From Beaufortia kweichowensis (Eukaryota; Chordata; Actinopteri; Cypriniformes; Gastromyzontidae), in contig CM032808.1 in assembly GCA_019155185.1 (NCBI GenBank), positions 3,468,492-3,532,491 of the forward strand: a DNA stretch of 64,000 nt. Reading direction: 5' to 3'. Below, piece after piece: positions 11,601 through 23,600 of the stretch. The notes beneath the pieces are model-generated. The model was not told where the DNA came from and searched no databases. It saw only the letters and a list, made by a program, of their open reading frames with translations. Numbering within the stretch: position 1 is the stretch's first letter; every line of letters starts with the position of its first letter. The position numbers and the translations under genes are program-made.

Positions 11601-14600
11601 CTGATGGCTTGACACATAAGTGTTTTTTTTTTTGTTATTCTATTATTCTCTTAGGCAATAGGAACAGTAAGAGGTTAAGAAGAAAAAATAAAAACGATTT
11701 ATTGCAATACTCCTTTATTTTACTTAAAAGCAAAGAAAAGTCCACTAGTTCCTAGTGTATTGTATAATATAAAATATTTTTTTATTTTAAAATAAACACT
11801 GACATCTCACAGCTGCTGGTAGCCCATGTACAAACTGGGGAACAAATAAATTCCTAAATTTTGAAAATAAACATACATGGGAAGTTAGTAAACATAAATT
11901 GACCATTTCAAATAAACATACTTGTACTTCAGTAAACATAAATAAACCATCTTAATAAAACTTAACAGTACTCCAGTACAGTATCCTTCATTCAGAATGT
12001 AAAGTGCAATTTCACTTAGGTCAGCTATCTATTCCTGTATTTTGAGGTTCTTCTGTAAAAAGATAAGCCTGTCAACATTCTCTGCAGACGCCGGCGCTTC
12101 CTCATACTGTAGCCTCACTTCACCGCCGCTCGCCATGTTAAAGTGTGGAATGATGGTTCAGCGCCCCCTAACTTTAGAGCATAGTGATGAAATATTTACT
12201 CGCGGTGAGGAGTTTCCTCATCTCAGCTCGTAGACTTACAGGCACACACCAACAGTCAATTCGGAGAGAAATAAAACGCACATAAATTATTTAAACGTAA
12301 AACCGAAAAAACGCAATTCACAAGCGCGCATTGAACCGTGGATGTCGGACCGAACGGTTCAATATTATATTGAGAATTGTGGCATCCCTAGTTAATATAG
12401 CTTTTTTCTTTAGCATTACATTCAACAAAAACACATGAGATATGTTTGTTTATGAGACATTCTTGTCTTGTCTTCTTATTCTTCTAGTCTGTCTTGGTAG
12501 TTACAGCTGATTGGGGCAGAAACTATCATAATACAGCAGAGACTAGAGGTCAACCGATACATTGAATTTGCAGATTAATCACCAACGATAATGATAATTA
12601 GAACTAATTAGAATAATTTGAATAGGCAAAAATCCTGAAAAATAGTTTTTTTTCGGTTGCGTTCATAGCAGACAGAGCACGGAAGGCAGCAGGCAGAAAG
12701 TCTGCTGCTAAACTGCTGTGCTCTGAATTATAGAGTGCGAAAGCGACCTCTAGTGGCGGAATTAAAACTTACACTAAAGCCTCCTGCTGTTTGATTTGAA
12801 ACGTGATGCGGTTCTGTATGCTTCATGGACAGGAGAATACACCAAAATGGAGGCGACATCACGGAATGTAAAACAAAATAAAGGAAATGCATGCACTACA
12901 GCGCAGTGCAGGCTTACATTGTAGACGTCTAGCAATGAAATGACATGGGACCAAGCGATAATAAAAATCAACAAGACAAAGAGATTAATTTTGAATGATT
13001 GTAAAACTGACAAATCGTAATGTCCTTCCAAACGGGTGACCTTTGTTTTTGACCTTTTATGAGTTTATGAGTTCTGTCAACTGTGGGGCCACCAATTTTG
13101 TGGAAAAGATTATGGAATAAAAGAAAAATGCTGATGAAGCTTATCCACAATAACAGGGGAATGGACTTTGTTTTCAAGTAATTAAATCATCAGAATGTTA
13201 TTTAAGATCTATCAGGCCGCTGTGCCCACTGATTTTATTTTGGTTGTTGCTGCTACTGTTTTTTGTAGGTTTTTTCATTGAATGTTCATTGAATCATTTT
13301 GGGGCAAACACTGACTTAGTTTGCTTTACTGTGAGCGCCGTCATGATTTGTCTGCTTAAACTGTGAAGTAGTTTTGTAGTCTTGGTTGGTTTTGTTAGGG
13401 AGATGCAGCTATTTGTAATAAGGATTTGTATTTTACATAAGTTAACAGTTTTTAATTTTGGTGGTAACTCTCTTTCTGTGCTTTTTAAATGTTGCTAATT
13501 CCGGTGTGGACAAGCCTTTTAAATGTTTTGTAAGGTAAATGTTAAATGTTAAGAACAACACTTTTTCAATGGGTTAGTGTCATTTGTGTTTTCGTATGAA
13601 TTTTTTAGCAAATAGCTTTCTTTGCCACTAGACTGGGTGCATTCACCGTCTTCTGTCTGCACAGATGTGGATTCTTTTTACTTTTATTCTACTTTTATTA
13701 TTTTAATTTTTTCGCATCTATTTGTAGCCACAGTACAGTAAAGAAAGAAAACCATTTAGATCTGATGCATCAATTATCTTTTGTCACGGTCAGCTCGTTC
13801 TTGACCGTCACATAAAGAGGATCACACAAACAAATGAGTTCTTTGAATTTCCATGTTGTTTATTACAAAGTTGTCTGTTCGAAACAAAATAGCACAATGT
13901 CTAGGGAATTAAATAAACAAAAGAAAATAAGAATCCGATGGGTAAGAAAGGTTGGAGCAAATGACCTCTCTGGAGAAACACGTTCTACCAGAGGAAGTCC
14001 TGTTGAGTAGATCAGCCAGATATTTATATTCTCCACCCATAAATTATCCAATTTGACATTGACGTCACATCCAGACGCCACACTGCCTGCACCAGGTGAA
14101 AAAGAGAAAGACAGGGTCGTAACACAGTTACAATAGCAATCCAAATCTAAATATTTTATTTGTAAAGGATACACAAAGTAGCAAGATAAGTATTTAAGAG
14201 GATCTTTAGTATGTTAATGTTAACGAATTAACTACGCATTGTTAGTTATTTGTATGACTTGGCTTTCCATAGTTAAAACATCCTGTTCGGCTGACTTAAG
14301 CTAATGCTTTTGTTGCATATGGGCAACAAAAGCTAGAGCTGCACGATTCTGGCGATTTTGATTCAAATAGAGATCACGATTCTCCAACGATTCTGAACAG
14401 CAACTATAAGTAAATTGACTATAACTTGAATATTAATTGTCGCAGTATATGTAAAATGTTTAATTTCAATGATTTTTAAATCCGTTTTAATGATTTTTTT
14501 TATCAGTCACTAATAAATATTTCACTTGATCAATTACTGGATGAATCAGCATTGAATGAATGATTCATGAAAAATACATTTTGAGAGTCGTTGTCCCCAC

Positions 14601-17600
14601 CTAGTGGTGAAACAATGCAATCGATAAATGTGTTATTTGAAGCGCCAATTTACGTTCAGAGTGTGATCTGCTCTGTTTTGATCACGTAGACATTAGTGTT
14701 TATATGTGAACTTTTATCCCTGTACTTCTGATCATTTGAATATTTCTAACCAGGGTCATAATAAGACCTCAATTAGGACTGTTCACACAGAATGTGTTTT
14801 TCAAAGGCACTGCATTATTTATCATAGTATTTTGTAAACACACATACAGTACACACACGTTTGTCCGCTGCACTTGTGTTTTGGGCGTTTAACGCTCCGA
14901 ACCAACCCTTACACAAAAAGGATAAAGAAAAAGTAGCGCAGTAAAATGGAAAACAAGTTTTATAGGCTACTGCTTTCTCTGCTTCGCCGGAATCACCAAC
15001 GGCAACAAAAAATGTTTGACATTTGCAAATGAGATCGTATGGGTGTTTGAATCGCGATCTCGATCCTTTAACGATTAATCGTGCAGCTCTAACAAAAGCC
15101 CAACATAAGATTGATCAATTGATGATCAAGTTGGATATTTACAAGGAAAAGAGTGTATCTGTACAGCTAGCTAACCCTCTAGCTTGTTCCAATGAAGTCT
15201 ACTGAAGAACACGTTACCTACTTGCAGGCCCTTAAAGATATGCTGTCACATTTCCTAATAATTGTTATTGTACAATTTTCATGTCTTAAGAATTTGAGAT
15301 AAGCTAAATAGCTTGATTAATTCACATAAAATATTGCCTAATCATTATGCTAACCACCTACACACAAATAAATGTTTATGTAGGTTAATAGAACAATATG
15401 ATTAGTTAAAAAATAACATGCTTTACACCAATGTACAGACAGTAGTGAGTAGTTTTACAACTTTAAACTATATTTACATTTGAAAATGAATTAAAATAGA
15501 AACATGCCTGGAAATAGCCTGTATTACAATATCATAAATAACTTTTGATATAGATATTCTGTTCATTCATAAAATAAATAAAGATGAAATGTGTGCATAA
15601 TGTACAAACTTGCTAAGGGTAATTGTCAACATGTGCTTTAATAGCATTGATATAGGGATAGGTGCCCCCCCAAAAAAATTTGCCATCATTTATTCACATA
15701 AGTTTTTTGTGAACTATCCCACTGTTTCCCTTTTCTCTTATCAGCTTGGTGTATGGCAGCTCTAGATCATCACATCCAGAATCCGAACTTCTTCATCGTC
15801 AAGCCTATGCCACTCCTCATCCCCTGCAGGGTTATGCTACCAATCACCATCCTGGTGGTTCTGGCCAGGGTGGGGCTTGGGGTGCAGCTGGAAGAAGCCT
15901 GGGTGAGTTTCAGACTCTATATTCACATCCTCACATTCTTGTTCTATTGCGTTTGTGTTTGCAAGAAAGCAATGCAATTTTTACAATACAATACATTTTT
16001 GTTTGTTTTGTCTATTCTGAACATCTGAGGAATAGAACCAATCAAGATAAAATCATGATTTTTAATTATAATCTGTGAACTAAATAGTTTTATGAAAGCC
16101 CAAAATACCAGAACCATTCAAAAACGGTTCTAGTGCAACCTGGGCCAAGTGAGCGGATCCTTAATAGCAGGGTCTTTTTTCATAAAGATTGTTTATTGTG
16201 ACCACCGTTTCCAGTAAAGAGGGTCTTGCACTGGACAGAAGTGTGCCTCTGGTCTTCAATGCGTAAAAAATTTTCTTTGACTGTACACACACTGGACAGT
16301 AGTGCAGCATCATTCATTACACTCATTTAACAGACGCTTTTATCCAAAGCGACTTACAAGGGGCTCATTGCAGCACCTAGGAAGCAAGAAGGGGGTAAAA
16401 AGCCCTGCTCAAGGGCACCTCAGTTGTTTCCTGCTGGTACTTGGGAATCGAACTGGCAACCGAACCAGTAGGCCACAGCTGCCCTATACACAAGTGTTTT
16501 GTATGGCTGTATACACACTGGATATAAGCGCATGTCTTTGAAAAGTGAATACATTATTTTGTATGAGTTTATGCACATCGCTGGTGCACATCTTCAATTC
16601 ACAGTCACATAGTTCAAAATTACATCACAAGATATATGTCCCAAATCGTCATTAATCGTCATACCAGGGTTTTTCCTGGCTGAAAATAAGGTCCTGGTCA
16701 ATTTTCATTTTGGTGCATCACCAGATTTAATGTTAAAGTGCAAGTGGCATGGATTTTTTATTTTATCTTGTTCCCTGAGGTAATATTATTGTATTATTAA
16801 TGTTTTTTGCAAAACAAAAAGACTTCCGTGTTGTAGCAGGTCAGTTTACTCGTTGCTCACAGTCTTGTTGTCTGTCTTGGCAGTCTGTGTACAGCTGACT
16901 GGGGGCGGAAACTATACATATGTGTCCCTATTGGTGGCTGAAAGTGTGCGACATCACACACAACCCCGTATCTTGATTCATCCGTAATCTTAGACTGTTC
17001 AAGTTTTACGAGGATTAAAAGAAAATAAGTGGACATATTTTTATCACTATAGGGTCATTGTGTAGACATATTGCTGACACACATTAATGTTTGAACAACT
17101 TTTATAAAAGTTAATTTTCCATAATAGTTAGTATTACAGGATTTGAATTATGCAGTATTTCCAGTTAAAATTAGCAAATTTACTGGCATCAGATACACTA
17201 ACACTAAACACTAAAACAAACACCACTAGGACTTCATCTTAGTTGTGAGGTGTTTTTTTTAGTTGTGAGTTCTTAACTTTTTACAGTTAAATATATAAAT
17301 ACAAATATAAATTTCCTCTCCCGAACTCAAGTCAACATGGTAGCACCCACACAAGGTAACGTGGCAGTAGTTTTTTTTCTAACTTTTAACATTGGGGAAA
17401 AAAAGAAAAAACATACACATTTAGCCAAACTACTTAAAATTGTTTTTGGTGTATTAACAGAAGCCTTATTAACTAATTATTGCCTAATTAGTACTTGAGC
17501 AATTACTATATTTATACAAATTATTATAATATTATATTTATATTAATAATTATATATATTACTAATTGTTCGTCAAGTACACGATAAAATTTTGTTATTA

Positions 17601-20600
17601 CTCAGTACCAATTTTAGTATGGATTTGGTATTGTACATTACTTTTTCATCTTGATTATTTAAACTTTTTAACACATTGTGTTAATTGTATGTTCGTATTT
17701 TCATGTCATTATAGGCCTGTCTGGACTGTTTGATGCTGGGCTACACCATGCAAGCCCATCTGGCCCTGATCCATCAGTTATGAACCTTATATCTGCTTTA
17801 GAATCCCGGGGTCCACAGCCACCTCCCTCTGCTTCATCTCTCCTATCGCAATTCCGCACTCCATCATGGCAGACTGGTAGGCAGAGGGTTTTAGGGAATT
17901 TGAATAGGCGTTCCTTGTATTTTAAAAGTATGCAACAAAATAAGATAACATTTTTGATAATGAGTGCACAGCCACTTCTGACAATGGCCTGAATATGTTT
18001 CAGGAAATATAGAAAATATTAGAAAATATTAAAAATTAAATTATAGTATTTTCCCACCTCAATAATTGTACAATGGTCACAGCTGTTGAAAGTCGTTGCT
18101 GTCTTTTTTACTTTTTTTAGTATGCTTTTCTCTAACGTTTGTGTATTCTTTGTCTCTTTATTCCACTTTTTAGCCATGCATACTCCTGCCCCTGCAGAGC
18201 TCTTTATCTCGAGTGCTCTTCCAGGTTCTGCATCCTTCCCATCCTCTTCTGCTTTGTCTGCCTATCAACACCCAGCTTCATTCTCGGGACGGTCCTTTCC
18301 TAGTGTGGCCCCCTCATTATCATTACAGGATGCTTCCACCTTCAGTCCCAGCACCAATGGTCTTCTGTCACCCCATGATCCATTACTTCACATCAAGACA
18401 CCTCAGTCAAGCCTAGGCTTTGATCGTCTGTTGTCATCACAGAGTGCAGCTTACCGTGGGAGTCATGATCCAACTGGAAGTGGTGTCACATCTGCTCAAG
18501 CCTCCTCTGCAGCATCAACTTCTGCCCGTCATTTACAGTCTCATCAATTCAACTTGTTGTCCTCCCAGCTTCAAGACCAGTCCACTCAGTTGTACAGTGC
18601 TTCTGTGTTTTCCTCTACCCCTACTCCACCTCAGGCAGCATCCCAAGAGCAGACAGTACCAAGACAAGACAGTGTAATTAAACACTACCAACGTCCCTCA
18701 CAAGCACAAACCTCCTCATCCATGCCCCACCCCCTCCAGCACTACCTCAGCTGTGGTGTGTCAGGATATCAGCAAGCCGCTCATAGTCGCCATGCTGGCC
18801 TCTCTTGCAGTCCTCTAGGTGAACACAGTCCTTCTTCAGACCATAAACCCTCCCCCAGGACTGAACATTATAGACCTATTATTCAGCCTTCTTATGGGGC
18901 CTCATCTACGTCATCATCTGGTGGGGCAGGAAAGGGGACAAAAAGTAGCTCCAGCAGTGGTTACTCCTCCTCTGGATCTGCATCCTCTTCCAGAACCCCT
19001 CACACTCCCCCCTCTGCCTCATCTGCTTCATCTTCATCATCTTCCTCCTCTTCTGCGTCTGCTAGTACTTGTCAGTCGAATTCCATTCCAGTCACCACTT
19101 CTGCCTCTACATCCTCTCGGCAACAGCCACCAACTCAGGCTGCACCTCCCACTCCTCAAACACATTCCCAACCCCCTCAAAGTTCCTCTAACTCCACACA
19201 GCAAACGCTTTCCAAGTCATGCCTTTCAGGCTATGGGTCTCCAGTGGCTTCGGTCAAGTCATCCAGTGGTGTCACCGGCCAAACCCCTCCTCTCCCACAA
19301 ACTCAATCTTTCTCTCCAAGTCAGCCTCATCCGTCACATCTTTCTCAGTCATATGGTGGATTCAATTCTCCACAGTCACATGATCTACCTTCAGCTAGGA
19401 CCTCTGGAGTTACAAAAGGTTATGGGAATTTGGGAAGTCAGGCATTTTCAACAGAATCTGTATATGGAACTGATTCAGGTTATGGGTCTTTGCCACCATC
19501 TTTAGGGGGAGCAGGCAGCCCCTCAATGGCCTATGGGGCATCAGGACACTCTCCAGCCCTTCTTCGATCAGGAGCAAGTGGTGGAAGAACTGGTGGTAGT
19601 AGTAGTGGAGGTAGTACAGAAACTGGAGGTAGCAGCAGTGTGGGAGGTGGAGGGTGTGGGGGATCTTACCCTATCCCTGATTCTAGCCCGTCTCCATCTG
19701 GCAATACCGGAATCATACACCCTGGTATGCATTCTCCTGCACCTTCACGACCTGTTCAGTCACCTGTTGGAACAGGATCCAACAAATATCTGTCTTCTGT
19801 TCTGTCTCCCTCATTTCTGCCTTCTCCACAAGGGTACACAGACACAAGAGTGTCTCAATCACAAGCCTACCATCCATCTGCACCTCCCAAAACAAAGTCT
19901 GATAATAACATACTTGGTGTAACAGAGTCTCAACCACAACAGGAAGATGATGTTGATGATGATTTCCTCATACAGCACCTCCTTCAAGCCCAGAGCCCTG
20001 CTCCTCAAACATCCCACCACCATCCTTCTCAAAGCCATCATCCCACACAGCCCACCCGACAGTCTTCAGTACTTGAAGCTCAGAATGGAAGTAAGGGGCT
20101 TCCTTATGAAATAACCAAAAGTTCAGCAGAGAGGTATCACCTTCAAAGTGTTATACGAACACATAGTGCCACCTCTAACTCTGCCAATTCTGGCTCAGGG
20201 AATGGCGCTGGACTGGACAGTCATTTGGAGATGTCCCTAAAGAAACAGCAGCAGCAACATCAACCACAACAGCAGAAGAGTAACAGAACTGTTAGTGACG
20301 GAGGACAAGGAAGTTCAGATCAAACTCATACCCATACTCACAATCATCATGATTCTATGGGATCAGTGGTACATTATGGGCGAGGTGACCCATATTCCCA
20401 GCATTCCATTCCTCAACACACTACCCCCCACCATCAGCACACTCCACATACACCAACCCATCAACAATTACACTCTCACCCACACATGGATCTTCAGAAA
20501 AAAAATCAAGATTCAGGAGATATGGCGTACATTCGTAAGACACCTGATCTGCAGCAACACCACCATCAACAACAAACTCCGCATCATCAGTCACATTCAC

Positions 20601-23600
20601 AGCAACAACCGCAGCAGCAGCAGCAACAGCATCAGTCGCAGTCTCTTATGGATTCTCCTACTGACCAACCTAGCAAGCCTCCTCATTTGTTGCAGTCTGT
20701 GGTGTCCCACACACGCAGCAAAATAGATCCTCAGCAGCAACATTCTGTAAACCAGCAGGCCCTCATGGAGGCTGGAGGAGTCGTGTCACCAGAGACTCAT
20801 TCTCAGCTCCAGTCATCCCGACTTCAACTCCAACTTCAGTCCCAGGATTTGGACACAACTGCTCACTATGGTCATGTTTCCCAGCAACAAGACCAAAGCC
20901 GCCCTAAATCTAACACAGTTTCTTCACTAGACATGCTGGAGCACCTCTCACAAACAACTAGCCAGGAGGCAGGGATGGTGGATAAAAGAACAGGAGGTGA
21001 AGGAACCCGGGGAAATTCTGTAGCAGCAACAGCAAAACTGTAGAGCGGCACAAGTCACAGGAGCAGCAAAGACATTCATCTCACCATTCCACACAGCACC
21101 ATGCCTCTGAGTTACACTCATATCGTCCTGAGCCAGAAATTATTTTATCAACTACATCCCATGGACATCCCCTTTCCCACCATCATCACCAGCAGCATCA
21201 ACCACAGCACGGTACTCAGCATTCTAACTCCCACCATCAACACCCTCATCATTCACAGAGCCATCATCATCTTCCTCCACGGACCTCTACAGCTTCTCAG
21301 CAACAAGAGCAGCCTCACCCCTCCCATTCTTCTCAGATTCATTCTTCTCAACTTGATCAGCATCAAGGAGAGTCCCACTTTGACACTACAAATCCATCAA
21401 TGAAATCAAATCAAAACCAAAATCAAACCCAACAAAGCCAGAGATTTGTTCCTTTAACATCTATATGTTTTCCTGACTCTCTTTTGCCGGATGAGGAACG
21501 CTCATTCTTTCCTGGAATGGATGATATGTTCTGTCCAGAGGAATACAAATCCACCTGCTCAGGGGGAGCTGGGCAGGGTCAAGATGGAGTTACAGTACAG
21601 GAAGGAATGGATGAAATTAAAACAACAACTGTGGGAGGAAACAGTACAGGTCCAAGATATGATATGCTTGGCCATCACAGTGAGGGGTTTGGGCAGTATT
21701 GCCATGATCTTTCGGAATCTGACAATGGAACCATGCACTTGGATCTTGATTCTTTGAAGACTCATGAACTCCCATCAACAGTCAACACAGAGCAGCTTGG
21801 ACTGATCCAGTCTCAACCAGCCAGTCTTGGAATAGGGGCAGCTGGAAGTATTGGGGAAGCATCTGGTGCCAAAATAGGTGGTACTGGAGGGTCTAGTTCT
21901 GGATCAGGAAGTCTGACTTCTCCTATATTTTGTTCCTCTCGTCCAAAGAAACTCCTGAAGTCTAGTTCTTTCCATTTGCTAAAGGAGAGACCTGATCCAA
22001 ACTCCTTGCCTAAGAAGAGCTATGCACAGGAGTATGAATTTGAGGATGATGAGGAAAAAGCTGACATTCCAGCTGATATTCGCCTCAACAGCCGAAGCCG
22101 ACTTCCTGATCTGATACCAGACCTTGTATCCAGTTGTCGCAAATCAAGTGAAGTAGGAACTTTAAGCCCATTAATGGGTGATATAGACTTTGGATACCCA
22201 TCCCTTGCTGCTCCTCAAATGGTGGCACAGGATGGAGCTAAGAAAAGAGGCAGGAAACCAACAAAGCCCAAACGAGAAGGACCCCCCAGGCCACGGGGGC
22301 GGCCACGGACACGGCCATTACCTGAACCTCACCACCCTAGAGGTATGGTGGAAGAATATGGAGTGGGTTATGTTTCTGAAAGAGGCAGGGGGAGGGGAAG
22401 AGGCAGAGGCAGAGGTAGAGGTAGGCGGGATGCATCTATGATGGACATGGAGATGGCTAATAAAGATCCAAATCAGCTATATCAACAGCACATGCATCAG
22501 CAAATGCACAACCAATCACAGCAGCAGCAACATCATCAGGAGCCAGTTAAACCCATTAAGGTAAACTAATAATAGCTTTGAATCTATGTTTATACTGTCA
22601 AAAGTCAGACCCTTATGTGTAATTAAACAGTCCGAAACTTTGTATGTGTTTGATGTTAAAAAATGTTCTTTGTTCTCTCTCTTTCCAGGTAATTATCTAA
22701 ATATCTTGTCTTTCTTTATTAGATAAAACTTCCTGTGGGAACCATATCAGCTTCTGATGCCTTCTTGCGACAAGACTCTTTATCAGGCACTGATCCAGCC
22801 CTCTCAGATGGTTCCCTTGGCTCAGCTCCATCATTGGGCTTAAGTCCTGGGACACCAGATGTGCCTGACACGATAAGTTCTCAGGACAAGAACAAGTCTA
22901 AATCTCAAGAGGTAAGCTGTTGTCTAACACATATTCTAGAATTGCATTTTTATCTATATCTTTCATTAAATATAATCATAAATATTGTAACACACACAAC
23001 ACCCATGCATGTGCGTGTGTGTGTGTCATTATTATATATATATATTGTGTATTTTATATTATATAAGTAAATTTCTTCCTTAATTTTCAGACAGAAGATA
23101 AAGAGTCAGAGAAGACTGGCTTTGTTGCATCATTTATAGATTTTCTTAAGTCTGGCAAAAGGCCTCCAGGAATGTCAGGAGGGTCAGCAGACAAGGTTGG
23201 CAATGAGGATGTATCTCCTGGGAAAAGTGGAGGCATTCGCCCACTCTCCCCTGAACCATCACCTCCACCAAAAATGGTATCTGGATATGGAGATGGTGAA
23301 AGTGATGGAGGACTGTCTTTGGGTGGCTGCCCTAGCCCATGTAAGCGTTTGGATGAAGAACTGAAAAGGAATCTTGAGACATTACCCTCCTTCTCCTCTG
23401 ATGAGGAGGACTCTGTTGGAAAGAATCAGGACCTGCAAAAGAGCATTTCTTCTGCAATTTCTGCACTGTATGACACCCCTCAACTCAGCACTTCCTCAAT
23501 GCAGACTCCTTTACTTCCACAACCTCCTCCATCTCCTCTTGAACCACTGACACAAACACAGCATACACAAGCCCTCAGCCCTCAAGCAATTATGCATACT

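Larger units (their letters stand above)
8745..15744. other. prr12 intron 1 (7 kb, transposon-rich)
   Basis: This is a phase-2 intron, donor GTAAGC and acceptor CAG. It holds a possible DNA element near 9438-10110, an inverted-repeat MITE at 10702-11366, two hAT elements at 11522-12390 and 14334-15091, a hAT-like terminus at 12544 and an LTR-like segment at 13792-14124. No internal coding exon or RNA gene was recognised. Confidence 0.7.
15903..17714. other. prr12 intron 2
   Basis: This is a phase-1 GT-AG intron. It contains a SINE at 16311-16484 and a segment at 16126-16250 that resembles 28999-29125 in intron 10. A stretch near 16840-16930 resembles 12480-12530 in intron 1. No coding content was recognised. 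Confidence 0.65.

Noticed and set aside
18213..19922. Several long + strand frames inside prr12 exon 4
   Set aside because: Shadow frames created by low-complexity Ser/Pro/Gln coding sequence.
20998..21043. Mini-intron explaining the prr12 frame break (GT at 20997 to AG at 21043, 47 bp)
   Set aside because: The length would restore frame, but 47 bp is shorter than usual vertebrate introns and it lacks a pyrimidine tract and branch site.
21101..21403. 100-codon frame MPLSYTHIV... as a separate gene
   Set aside because: It is the wrong frame of prr12 exon 4; the overlapping -1 frame carries the His/Gln-rich coding sequence that continues into RFVPLTSICF.
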